Source of the DNA: DASUNQ01 sp044866775 | GTDB taxonomy: Bacteria > Acidobacteriota > Thermoanaerobaculia > Multivoradales > UBA5704 | Length of the DNA: 64,000 bases | Assembly (NCBI GenBank): GCA_044866775.1 | Contig: JBIOUG010000136.1 | Span: 1-64,000, forward strand | Direction of reading: 5' to 3' | Shown: positions 51,207-59,834 of the stretch, piece by piece | How positions within the stretch are numbered: position 1 is the first letter of the stretch | How the letters are laid out: each line of letters starts with the position of its first letter | The notes under the pieces: model-generated | What the model was told of the DNA's origin: nothing | Databases searched by the model: none | The model's input: only the letters and a program-made list of their open reading frames with translations | Position numbers and translations under genes: made by a program

Positions 51207-52675
51207 GCGCCGGTCTCTTCCGGCGGCTCCCACGCCGGAGGCACGAGGCGCCGCAAGCCGTCGCGCGAGAGGGCAATGCCCGGCGCCTCGAGATCGAGGC
51301 GGTCCCAGAGCTGACAGGTCACCTGCTTGTGCTTCTGATCGAGCCCCTCGCAGACGTTCGAGTAGATGCAGCGCCGCACCTCGGCGCCCAGCCCGAGGCG
51401 GACCTTGCGGTACCAGTCGGGGTCGGCGAGGCTCTGGCGCGCCGCGGCGACGATATCGGCCTCGCCGCGGCGCAGGATGCCCTCGGCCTGCGAGAAGCTG
51501 GAGATGCCGCCCGCGACGACGACCGGCGTCGAGAAGCCGGCGGCGCGCACGGCGGCGCGGATGGCGGCGGTCGGCTCGACGTTGCGCCCGAACGGGCCGC
51601 GAGCGTCGGAGATCGCGGTCGGCATGCACTCGTAGCCGGAGGGGCCGGTGTAGGGATAGGCGGCCCAGCCGATCTTCGGCTGCTTGGCGTCCTCGAACTT
51701 GCCGCCGCGCGAGAGCGACAGGAAGTCCATGCCGGCGCGCGCCAGCTCGACGCCGAAGTAGACGGCGTCCTCCGCGGTGCTGCCGCCGGCGATGCAGTCC
51801 TCGGTCAGGTAGCGGCAGCCGACGGTGTAGTCGGCGCCGGCCCGCTCGCGCACTCGGCGGAAGACCTCGAGCGGCAGGCGCACGCGGTTCTCGCGCGGGC
51901 CGCCGTAGCCGTCCGGCCGGGTGTTCAGGGCGGAGAGGAACGAGGCCATGGTGTAGGCGTGGGCGTAGTGGAGCTCGACGCCGTCGAAGCCCGCCTCGCG
52001 GGCGCGGCAGGCGGCGTCGGCGAAGATGTCGGGGAGGACCTGCGGCAGGTCACGGACGTGCGGGCGGTCCAAGTCGGTGACGCGCTCGCGGAAGCCGAAG
52101 CGGAGGGCCTCGAGCTCGCGCGCGGTGAGGACGCGGTCGAGCGCGGGCTCGGAGAGCGCGAGGAGGCGCTCGCGGACGTCGGCTTCGGGGAGGTCGGCCG
52201 GGGCGCCGAGCGCCGCGCGGTGGCGGTCGGTCACCTGGAGGTAGCGGCGGAAGTAGGTCTCGGGCTCGGGACGGCGCTTGATCGCCAGGAAGTCGATGAT
52301 CTGGATGAAGAGGCGGGTGCGGCCGCGGCTCGCGCGGCGCACGGTGTCGACGAGGTCGCGGAGGCCGGGGAGGAAGCGGTCGTGGCCGATGCGCAGGAGC
52401 GGGCCGCTCGGGATGTCGCGGACGCCGGTGGCCTCGACGACCAGGGCGCCGGGCTGGCCCTGGGCGAAGCGCTCGTACCAGGCGAGGACGTCGGGGGTGA
52501 CGAAGCCGTCTTCGGTGGCGCGCCAGGGGACCATGGCCGGGACCCAGGTGCGCTCTTCGAGGCGGACGGAGCCGACCTGGATAGGCGAGAACCAGAGCGA
52601 GAGGGCAGCCTCCTCGCGCGTCGGCCAGTCGCCGGGGGGCGGCTCGTGCTTGATGCGCTCGGGAGGCTTCCACAT
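51203..52675 (-). CDS. OYE-family NADH:flavin oxidoreductase, ACMR C-half
   Basis: A 490-aa flavoprotein. SLWFSPIQVGSVRLEERTW, ARAGMDFLSLSRGG, HYAHAYTMASFLSALNTRPD and VVVAGGISSFSQAEGILRRG are FMN-barrel motifs of old-yellow-enzyme relatives. The C-terminal cysteines (CIYSNVCEGLDQKHKQVTCQ) are like those of the reductase domain of 2-aminobenzoyl-CoA monooxygenase/reductase. In Azoarcus that domain is fused behind an FAD monooxygenase; here it is a separate gene and comes first in the transcript. Confidence 0.85.
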   Translation of the reverse strand: MWKPPERIKHEPPPGDWPTREEAALSLWFSPIQVGSVRLEERTWVPAMVPWRATEDGFVTPDVLAWYERFAQGQPGALVVEATGVRDIPSGPLLRIGHDRFLPGLRDLVDTVRRASRGRTRLFIQIIDFLAIKRRPEPETYFRRYLQVTDRHRAALGAPADLPEADVRERLLALSEPALDRVLTARELEALRFGFRERVTDLDRPHVRDLPQVLPDIFADAACRAREAGFDGVELHYAHAYTMASFLSALNTRPDGYGGPRENRVRLPLEVFRRVRERAGADYTVGCRYLTEDCIAGGSTAEDAVYFGVELARAGMDFLSLSRGGKFEDAKQPKIGWAAYPYTGPSGYECMPTAISDARGPFGRNVEPTAAIRAAVRAAGFSTPVVVAGGISSFSQAEGILRRGEADIVAAARQSLADPDWYRKVRLGLGAEVRRCIYSNVCEGLDQKHKQVTCQLWDRLDLEAPGIALSRDGLRRLVPPAWEPPEETGA

Positions 52676-52792
52676 GCCGCCGGCCAGTATAGCGGCGGCG
52701 TCCGAGGCGCATGTTTGCGCCCGAACCGCGGAGCGCAACCAGCGGCCAACCTGCACGTTCGGGGACCGTTTTTCCGTCTTCTCTCGTGGGGC

Positions 52793-52828
52793 TTGACAGA
52801 GGGCGTGATTGTGGTCACAATGACCACA
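52793..52828 (+). promoter_or_regulatory. vapBC promoter and operator
   Basis: TTGACA (52793-52798), 17-bp spacer, CACAAT (52816-52821). A perfect inverted repeat TGTGGTCA-CAA-TGACCACA (52810-52828) covers the -10 box and ends on the first base of the antitoxin ATG. The start of transcription should fall at or within a base or two of the ATG, giving a leaderless mRNA. VapB dimers probably bind the dyad (inference). Confidence 0.7.
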
Positions 52829-53112
52829 TGCGGCGCGCTGTGGGATCGCGAGAGCTGAAGACGCGGTTGGGGACCTACCTGCGCGAGGTGCAAGGGGGAG
52901 CGACCATCGTGGTCACGGAGCGCGGGCGACCGGTGGCCGAGCTACGGCCGGTTCAGCCGGCCGATAGCCTCGAGGGACGCCTGAATCAGATGGCGGCCAA
53001 GGGCTTGCTCAGCCGCGGGACGGGAAGACCGCTGCGCCCCTTCGAACCGATCAAGATCAGCGGTCCGCCCATTTCACAGACGATCATCGAGGACCGCGAG
53101 GACCGATTCTGA
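52828..53112 (+). CDS. Phd/YefM-type antitoxin
   Basis: A 94-aa antitoxin: VGSRELKTRLGTYLREVQGG and TIVVTERGRPVAELRPV form the Phd/YefM DNA-binding fold; the acidic C-terminus (QTIIEDREDRF) is the usual toxin-wrapping tail. ATG at 52828 overlaps the operator. Its stop codon overlaps the start of the PIN toxin gene. Confidence 0.9.
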   Translation: MRRAVGSRELKTRLGTYLREVQGGATIVVTERGRPVAELRPVQPADSLEGRLNQMAAKGLLSRGTGRPLRPFEPIKISGPPISQTIIEDREDRF

Positions 53113-53537
53113 TCGACTTTCTCGACGCGAGCGCCCTGGTCAAGAACTACGTCGACGAGCCGGGGAGAGAGGACGTGCGGCGCGTCCTCGAGCGGGGCGG
53201 CGCGGCCGTGAGCCGTCTGTCGGAGGTCGAGGTGGCCTCGGCGCTGATGCGTCGCGTGCGCCTCGGCTCACTGCCGGCGGAGGAGTACGCGCGCGCCGCG
53301 CAAGCTCTGCGAGCGGACCTCGCTGATCTCGAGGTAGTGGAACTGGAAACGAGAGTCGTGACGTTCGCCACCACCCTCTTGGAGCGTCATCCCCTACGCG
53401 CCAGCGACGCGATTCAACTCGCGTCCTGCCTGCTCTTGCGCGACAGCCTCCCGGAGCAGGTCGCCTTCCTGGCCTACGACCGGCGCCTCAACGAGGCCGC
53501 AGCGCGAGAGGGGCTGCAGCCGGCGACCGCCGACTGA
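53109..53537 (+). CDS. vapC: PIN-domain (VapC-type) toxin
   Basis: About 142 aa. FLDASALVKNYVDE provides the first metal-binding Asp, RLSEVEVASALMRR the Glu, HPLRASDAIQLASCLLLRD the third acidic residue and FLAYDRRLNEAA the fourth, so the PIN active site is complete. No ATG or GTG precedes the core; CTG 53109 or ATT 53106, overlapping the antitoxin TGA, is the likely start, implying coupled and weak initiation. Confidence 0.85.
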   Translation: MIDFLDASALVKNYVDEPGREDVRRVLERGGAAVSRLSEVEVASALMRRVRLGSLPAEEYARAAQALRADLADLEVVELETRVVTFATTLLERHPLRASDAIQLASCLLLRDSLPEQVAFLAYDRRLNEAAAREGLQPATAD

Positions 53538-53817
53538 CATCGCGCCCACGCCGCCGCACTACGCGGGGAGCTTGGGTGCCTCCACCTCCTCTCTGGCTAC
53601 CTGCCCGTCGTCCTCGGGGAATTGCAAGACAGAGCCGAAACGATGACAATCAACGGTGGACCGCGAGGGAATAAGCACGCGGCAGCGCCGAAGCCATAGA
53701 ATCCGCGCCGGCACACCTGTAGCAGACACAGCATGGGGTATCAAACGTGGCGACCAAGTGCGGGGTTGGTGACCCGTCCTCAGTACCCCTAAATTCACCC
53801 AGGAGCGAGCTCTGACA

Positions 53818-54399
53818 ATGCTGCCAATGCAGAACTCGTTTTGTTCGCGATTCGTGCCCGTAAGTCCTTTGGAATCAGAGGTCGATTTTCACCCAGAGGG
53901 CTTTTGCCACGGGCTGCTGGGGGTACAGGTCGCCTTGGATCTCGACTCTCTACTCGTCGAACTGCTCTCGACCTATGATCTTCTGTGTGCCTTCGTCACG
54001 CGATTCTGCAAAGAGATTCTAGCAGAGCCAAAGAGATGGACCGTTGAAGGCGTTCTGGCGGACATGGACGAACCAGCAATGTGGCTTGAAGAGCTGCGGG
54101 AAGCGCGGAATCATTTCAACCATGGGGCGGGCCTATGGCCTGCCGTGAAGGTGCTCTCGCTCGACCCGCTTTCAATCGAGTTCGTTGCCCTCCGAGAGCA
54201 TGGGTTGGCAAACCGCCCGGGAGGCTATGTTGCGTTCGCGACTATTGAACAAGTGTGGTATCAGGTTGACCAGTCCCTTCTCGGTATCCATTCCTGGTTG
54301 GTGAACAAGATCGTTCAAGTCGAGTCGGTGGAGGCGGACACTGTCGTGGAGGCGGACACCTCGAACCGTTCTAGCGCCGCAGCAGCTCGCGGGCGATGA
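53818..54399 (+). CDS. Orphan HEPN-like protein, GC-poorer
   Basis: A 193-aa mainly helical protein. REARNHFNHGAGLW near residue 95 contains R-x4-H, the catalytic signature of HEPN RNases, in the usual RN-x-x-x-H context. Around it are VTRFCKEILAEPKRW and IEQVWYQVDQSLLGIHSWLV. GC is well below that of its neighbours. The C-terminal tail holds a duplicated GTGGAGGCGGACAC (about 54329-54359) and overlaps the convergent acyl-CoA dehydrogenase gene by 29 bp. HEPN assignment is inferred from the motif alone. The preceding 53538-53817 interval has no recognised gene. Confidence 0.55.
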   Translation: MLPMQNSFCSRFVPVSPLESEVDFHPEGFCHGLLGVQVALDLDSLLVELLSTYDLLCAFVTRFCKEILAEPKRWTVEGVLADMDEPAMWLEELREARNHFNHGAGLWPAVKVLSLDPLSIEFVALREHGLANRPGGYVAFATIEQVWYQVDQSLLGIHSWLVNKIVQVESVEADTVVEADTSNRSSAAAARGR

Positions 54400-55534
54400 C
54401 GAGGAGCTGGATCTCGGTCGTGCCCTCGTAGATGCGCAGCGCGCGGACGGAGCGGTAGAGGCGCTCGACCGGATGGTCGGCGAGGACACCCTGGCCGCCG
54501 AGGATCTGGAGGGCGTCGTCGACGATGCGCTGCGCGGCCTCGGTGGCGAAGGCCTTGGCGATGGCCGCCGGCAGGGTCAGGCGCTCGGCGCCGCCGTCGC
54601 CTTCCCAGGCGGCACGGTAGACCAGCAGGCGCGCGGCGGCGAGGTCCACCGCCGAGCGCGCGAGCTTCTCCTGCACGAGCTGGAACTCGGCCAGGGTCTT
54701 GCCGAACTGGCGCCGCTGCTTGGCGTGGGCGACCGCCTCGGCGAGCGCCCGCTCGGCCATACCGCAGGCCGCGGCGGCGACCGTCGGCCGCAGCCGGTCG
54801 AGAGTGCGCATGCCGAGCTTGAACCCCTCGCCCTCGGAGCCCAGGCGGGCCGCTTCCGGCACGCGGCAGCCGTCGAAGGCGATCTCGCCCAGCGGGTGCG
54901 GCGAGGAGAGCACCTGCGGCCGCACGAAGCGGAGCCCCGGCGTGCCGGCTTCGACCAGGAAGCAGGAGATGCCGCGCGCGCCCGCCGCCGGGTCGGTGGC
55001 GGCGAAGACGCAGTAGAAGTCCGCCAGGCCGGCGTTCGAGATGAGCACCTTGCGGCCCTCGAGGACGTAACCGTCGCCCTCGCGGCAGGCGGTGGTGGCC
55101 AGGGCGGCCACGTCCGAGCCGGCCTCGGGCTCAGTCATGGCGAAGGCGGCCATGGCGCGGCCGGCGGCCACCTCGGGCAGCCAGCGGCGGCGCTGCTCGT
55201 CGCTGCCGGCGAGCGCGACCGGCAGCGACCCCAGGCACTGCAGGGCGAAGACGGCGTCGGCGAGCGGCGAGGCGGCGGCGAGGGTCTCGCGCAGCAGGCA
55301 GCAGGCGCGGAGGTCGAGGGCGCCGGCGCCCGCGTCCTCCGCCGGAACCGCGTAGCGCAGCCACCCGGCGTCGCCGAGGAGCGCCAGCAGCTCGCGCGCC
55401 TGGCGCCGCGCCGCCTCGTCGCCGGCCGGCGCCGGCAGCGGTCTGATCGCGCGCGCGGCGAAGGCGGCCGCCGCCTCGGCGAGCGCCAGGTGGCGGTCGT
55501 CGAGGAAGGCGCGAACGGCCGCGACGTCGCTCAC
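54371..55534 (-). CDS. Acyl-CoA dehydrogenase
   Basis: A 387-aa FAD enzyme. AMTEPEAGSDVAALATTACR and VLEGRKVLISNAGLADFY are the central-domain motifs, RRQFGKTLAEFQLVQEKLA and DALQILGGQGVLADHPVERL the C-terminal ones, and RIYEGTTEIQLLVIARELL includes the catalytic Glu. Last gene of the SDR-RidA-crotonase-ACAD unit, with a GTGA overlap to the crotonase. A CoA-thioester dehydrogenation after ring reduction is the likely task. Confidence 0.9.
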   Translation of the reverse strand: MSDVAAVRAFLDDRHLALAEAAAAFAARAIRPLPAPAGDEAARRQARELLALLGDAGWLRYAVPAEDAGAGALDLRACCLLRETLAAASPLADAVFALQCLGSLPVALAGSDEQRRRWLPEVAAGRAMAAFAMTEPEAGSDVAALATTACREGDGYVLEGRKVLISNAGLADFYCVFAATDPAAGARGISCFLVEAGTPGLRFVRPQVLSSPHPLGEIAFDGCRVPEAARLGSEGEGFKLGMRTLDRLRPTVAAAACGMAERALAEAVAHAKQRRQFGKTLAEFQLVQEKLARSAVDLAAARLLVYRAAWEGDGGAERLTLPAAIAKAFATEAAQRIVDDALQILGGQGVLADHPVERLYRSVRALRIYEGTTEIQLLVIARELLRR

Positions 55535-56331
55535 TTGAATCGCGGCTCGCGCTTCGCCTTGAAGGCCTCGTACGCCTCGCGGAAGTCCGGGTGCAGCATG
55601 CAGGCGGCCTGGATCTCGGTCTCGGCGGCCAGCGCCGATTCGACGTCCATCGCCGCCTCGCGCAGCAGCAGGCGCTTGGTCACCTCGAGGCCGAAGGCGG
55701 GGCCGCGGGCGAGGCGCTCGGCGAGCGCGGTCGCCTCGGCGAGCACGCGGTCGGCGGGCACCACGCGGTGATAGAGCCCGATGCGCTCCGCTTGGCGCGC
55801 CGCGACGAAGTCGCCGAGCATCAGCAGCTCCGTGGCCCGCCCGAGCCCCACCAGCCGCGGCAGCAGCCAGGAGGCGCCCATGTCGGCGCCGGAGAGGCCC
55901 ACCTTGGTGAAGAGGAAGGCGATCTTCGCCTCCTCGGCGGCGACGCGGAAGTCGCAGGCCGAGGCGACGACCGCGCCCGCCCCGGCCACCAGCCCGTTGA
56001 GCGCCGCCACCACCGGCCGGCGGCAGTGCAGGATGGCGAGCACCAGCGCGCCGGTGACGCGCGTGAAGTCGAGCAGCCCCTGATAGTCGCGCGCGAAGAG
56101 GGCGCCGATGATGTCGTCGACGTCGCCGCCCGAGCAGAAGGCGCGGCCGCTGCCGGTGAGCACGACCGCGCGCACGCCCGGCTCGGCGTCGAGGGCGCCG
56201 AAGACGGCGGTCAGCTCCTCGTAGACCTCGAAGGTGAGAGCGTTCAGGCGCTCCGGGCGGTCGAGCGTCACGGTGGCGACGCCGCTCGCCGCGTCGAGCG
56301 CGTAGCGGAAGCTGCGGGGGTCGATCGGCAT
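55531..56331 (-). CDS. Crotonase-family enoyl-CoA hydratase/hydrolase
   Basis: A 266-aa crotonase. TVTLDRPERLNALTFEVYEE and GSGRAFCSGGDVDDI form the CoA site and oxyanion hole. The usual catalytic glutamates are absent: GLVAGAGAVVASACDFRVAA and FLFTKVGLSGADMGASWLLP replace them, with an Asp in the ADMG segment. This FLFT-x-VGL-x-x-x-DMG pattern is, to my recollection, that of crotonases beside 2-aminobenzoyl-CoA genes. Ring-opening hydrolysis or hydration of a cyclic CoA ester is plausible. Confidence 0.87.
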   Translation of the reverse strand: MPIDPRSFRYALDAASGVATVTLDRPERLNALTFEVYEELTAVFGALDAEPGVRAVVLTGSGRAFCSGGDVDDIIGALFARDYQGLLDFTRVTGALVLAILHCRRPVVAALNGLVAGAGAVVASACDFRVAAEEAKIAFLFTKVGLSGADMGASWLLPRLVGLGRATELLMLGDFVAARQAERIGLYHRVVPADRVLAEATALAERLARGPAFGLEVTKRLLLREAAMDVESALAAETEIQAACMLHPDFREAYEAFKAKREPRFK

Positions 56332-56335
56332 GGCG

Positions 56336-56770
56336 TCAGGCGCCGGGGAGCACCGCCGTGCCCTCGATCTCCACCATGGCTCCCGGGACGAGGAGCGCCT
56401 GCACCTCGACGAGGGCCATCGCCGGGTAGTGGCCGCCCATGACCGCGCGGTAGGCGGCACCGACGGCGGCGAGCTGGGCCAGGTAGTCCCGCCGGTCGGT
56501 GACGTAGATGGTCAGACGCGCCAGGTGCTCGGGCGCGCCGCCCGCCGCGCGCACGACGGCGACGACGTTCTCGAGCGCCTTGCCGAACTGGCCGGCGAAG
56601 CCCTCCCCCACCAGCCGCTGCGCGGCGTCCCACGCGACCTGGCCGGCGACGAAGAGCAGCCTCCCGTCCGCCGGCGCGACGACGCCGTGCGCGTAGCCGC
56701 GCGGCGCGGGGAACCCGGGCGGTTGGACGGCGGTGAGGAACGGCGGACTCACGGGGCCGGATCGACTCAC
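56336..56770 (-). CDS. RidA/YjgF-family protein lacking the deaminase Arg
   Basis: A 144-aa RidA-fold protein: GYAHGVVAPADGRLLFVAGQ, GKALENVVAVVRAAGGAPEH and LTIYVTDRRDYLAQLAAVG. In true enamine/imine deaminases the segment reads PAR-x-x-VEV; here it is PAMALVEV, so Arg105 is Met. A hydrolytic role on the 2-amino group of the ring-reduced CoA ester is tempting but needs a different mechanism. GTG start; four-base overlap with the SDR gene and four bases before the crotonase. Confidence 0.88.
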   Translation of the reverse strand: MSRSGPVSPPFLTAVQPPGFPAPRGYAHGVVAPADGRLLFVAGQVAWDAAQRLVGEGFAGQFGKALENVVAVVRAAGGAPEHLARLTIYVTDRRDYLAQLAAVGAAYRAVMGGHYPAMALVEVQALLVPGAMVEIEGTAVLPGA

Positions 56771-57543
56771 GCCAGCAGCGCGCCCCCGTCTACAACGACG
56801 GCCTGGCCGTTGACGCCGCGCGCCCGGTGGTCGCAGAGCATGACCACCAGGAACGCCACCTCCTCGGGCTCGATCAGGCGGTGCTGCGGCGTCGTGCCGA
56901 GGATCCGCGCGCGCGCCTCCTCGGGCGGCATGCCGGTCTTGCCGGCGATGCGGGCCACCGACTCGTCGGTCATGCGGGTGTCGACGTAGCCCGGGCAGAC
57001 GGCGTTGACGGTGACGCCGCTCGCCGCCACCTCGGCCGCCACGGCGCGCGTGAAGCCGACGACCGCGTGCTTCGAGGCGGCGTAGGCGGCGATGTAGGGA
57101 GCGGCGGTGCGGCCGGCGATCGAGGCGACGTTGACGACGCGGCCCCAGCCGCGCTCGACCATGCCGGGCAGCAGGGCCTGCGTGCAGAGGAAGGTGCCGG
57201 TCGCGTTGACCGCGAAAACGCGGTTCCAGGTCTCGAGGGTGATCGCCTTGAGCGGCGCCGAGGTGGCGATGCCGGCGTTGTTGACCAGCACGTCGACGCG
57301 CCCCATGCGCTCCTGGGCGGCGGCGGCGAGGGCCCGCACCTGGTCGGGATCGGTGACGTCGCAGGCCACGCCCCAGGCCGCGTGGCCGGCGGCGCGGAGC
57401 TCCTCGGCGACGCCCTCCACCTCGGCGACGGTGCGGGCGGCGAGGAGGACCGCGGCGCCTTCGGCGGCGAGCGCTCGACCGACGGCGGCGCCGATGCCGC
57501 GCCCGCCTCCCGTCACCACCGCCGTGCGGCCTTCGAGGATCAC
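56767..57543 (-). CDS. Short-chain dehydrogenase/reductase
   Basis: A 258-aa classical SDR: VVTGGGRGIGAAVGRALA (cofactor site), VDVLVNNAGIATSAPLKAI, VVNVASIAGRTAAPYIAAYA, then Y-x-x-x-K as YAASKHAV, and NAVCPGYVDTRMTDE. Probably a 3-hydroxyacyl-CoA-type dehydrogenase of the pathway. GTG 57543 is chosen because the Rossmann core starts at once (ILEGRTAVVTGG). First gene of the four-gene minus-strand unit; divergent from the creatininase gene by about 130 bp. Confidence 0.88.
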   Translation of the reverse strand: MILEGRTAVVTGGGRGIGAAVGRALAAEGAAVLLAARTVAEVEGVAEELRAAGHAAWGVACDVTDPDQVRALAAAAQERMGRVDVLVNNAGIATSAPLKAITLETWNRVFAVNATGTFLCTQALLPGMVERGWGRVVNVASIAGRTAAPYIAAYAASKHAVVGFTRAVAAEVAASGVTVNAVCPGYVDTRMTDESVARIAGKTGMPPEEARARILGTTPQHRLIEPEEVAFLVVMLCDHRARGVNGQAVVVDGGALLA

Positions 57544-57672
57544 GGCGCGGACGTTAGAGCCGAGGTGGGGGGCTGTCAAGAAAAGCTTTCAGGTAAAGAG
57601 CGGCCGGCTGGTGTGCGAGGCGAGCTGCCAGGGACCATGGGGCCGCGGACGGCGAGGCGATAACATCACTCG

Positions 57673-58472
<800 letters not shown>

Positions 58473-58476
<4 letters not shown>

Positions 58477-59204
58477 TCGTCGTTCCCGAGGAGACTTCCT
58501 ACCTCTTCGTCACCCAGTCCGACCACGCGCGCTTCGCCGGCGAGCTGCTGGCGCTCTGGCGCGCCGACGGGCTGCCCTACCATCCGCGGCGCGACGACCT
58601 GCTCTTCGCCGCGCGCGAGCACGACAACGGCTGGCGCGAGGCGGACGCGGCGCCGCGCTGGGACGCGGCGCGCGGCCGGCCGCACGACTTCACCAGCCTG
58701 CCGGTGCGCGACCGCCGGGAGGTCTGGGAGCGCGGCACGGCGCGCTATGCGGCGGGACGCCCGTATGCGGCGCTCCTCATCACCCGCCACGCGCGGCAGC
58801 TCTTCGCCGAGCGGCGCGGCGATCCGGAGTGGGAGCGGCTGCTCGCCGTCCTCGACGACCTCGAGGCCGAGCTGCTGGCGGCGACCGGCGCCGCCGCCGA
58901 GGAGCTTGCCGGCGACTACCGCTGGGTGGACCTGACCGACCTCGCCTCGCTCGCCGCCTGCAACCGCTGGCGCGACCCCTTCCGCCGGCACGGCGTGGCC
59001 GGCCGCGTTGCCGACGGCGCGCTGGCGCTCGATCCCTTCCCGCTCGCCGGCGCCACCACCTTCACGGTGCCGTGCCGGCGCATCCCGCGCCGCGCTTATG
59101 CGGGGGACGCCGATCTCGGCGGCGAGCTGGCCGCCGCGCGCTGGGACTCGTTGACGATCCGGGTCGTGCCGCCAGGCGCAAAAGCGTTCGCGCCGGGCGT
59201 CTAG
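58473..59204 (+). CDS. DUF3891-family protein
   Basis: A 243-aa protein with the family phrases ETSYLFVTQSDHARFAGELL and FAAREHDNGWREAD, where the His-Asp suggests a metal site, and LITRHARQLFAERRGDPEW. Function unknown. GTG start overlaps the creatininase stop in GTGA, so the two are coupled and may act on the same substrate. Its end overlaps the convergent HTH gene by four bases. Confidence 0.8.
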
Positions 59205-59668
59205 TCGTTCGCCGGCTCGGGGGCGCCGCCGCTCTTGGCGAGCCCCGCCGAGAGGCGCTGTTCGCAGACCAGCCGGTAGACCCCCAGCAGGTCCTCGTAG
59301 ACCCTGGAGAAGGCCTTGTCCATCTCGCGCGGCAGCAGCGGGCTGCCGGGGAGGAGCGAGCGCATGAGCACCTCCCGGTCGCGGACCTCGGCGGGCATCT
59401 TGCTTTGGCCGCCGGTCGGGTAGGCATCGCTGGACGCGAGGTCCGCCTCGCGGCGATCGAGCATGTACATCGTGTAGAAGAACTCGTAGGGGCCGAGGCG
59501 CAGCACCTTCAGCACCTTGGCGAGCGACTCGAGCTTCGGCAGCTCCTTGCCGTTCTCGTACTTCGAGAGCTGGCTCTTGCCGATCCCAGCCTGCCGGGCG
59601 ACCTCGCCTTGGCTCTCGTCGCGCAGCTCGCGCAGCAGCCGTAGGGTACGTCCGAGGTTCGCGAACAT
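59201..59668 (-). CDS. XRE-family HTH regulator (paralogue 1)
   Basis: A 155-aa regulator with an N-terminal Cro/CI-type HTH (RTLRLLRELRDESQGEVARQ, AGIGKSQLSKYENGKELPKL) followed by a helical region (LRLGPYEFFYTMYMLDRREA). It resembles the regulator encoded at 59835-60326. ATG 59668 is chosen; homology begins at MFANLGRTLR and a -10 box lies 6 bp upstream. Confidence 0.85.
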   Translation of the reverse strand: MFANLGRTLRLLRELRDESQGEVARQAGIGKSQLSKYENGKELPKLESLAKVLKVLRLGPYEFFYTMYMLDRREADLASSDAYPTGGQSKMPAEVRDREVLMRSLLPGSPLLPREMDKAFSRVYEDLLGVYRLVCEQRLSAGLAKSGGAPEPAND

Positions 59669-59674
59669 GCGGGG

Positions 59675-59732
59675 AATGTAGCCGAACGGCACCCCGCGCA
59701 CAACTGTAAGTCTCTTGCTGCGAAGGACTTAG
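59675..59732 (-). promoter_or_regulatory. Promoter and dyad of HTH paralogue 1
   Basis: On the minus strand TTGTGC (59698-59703), 17-bp spacer, TACATT (59675-59680), then the ATG at 59668, suggesting a leaderless transcript. Just upstream is GTAAGT (59706-59711)-N15-ACTTAG (59727-59732). The same dyad with the same spacing precedes paralogue 2. Confidence 0.6.
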
Positions 59733-59834
59733 CGCGAAGTCGTGATGCCGATACGAGCAACGAAAGGCTGGGTGTAGGGCGTAAAAGGATGGTGAGTCGT
59801 CTGTCTTGGCTTCTGAAGGCCAATGTCATCAACC

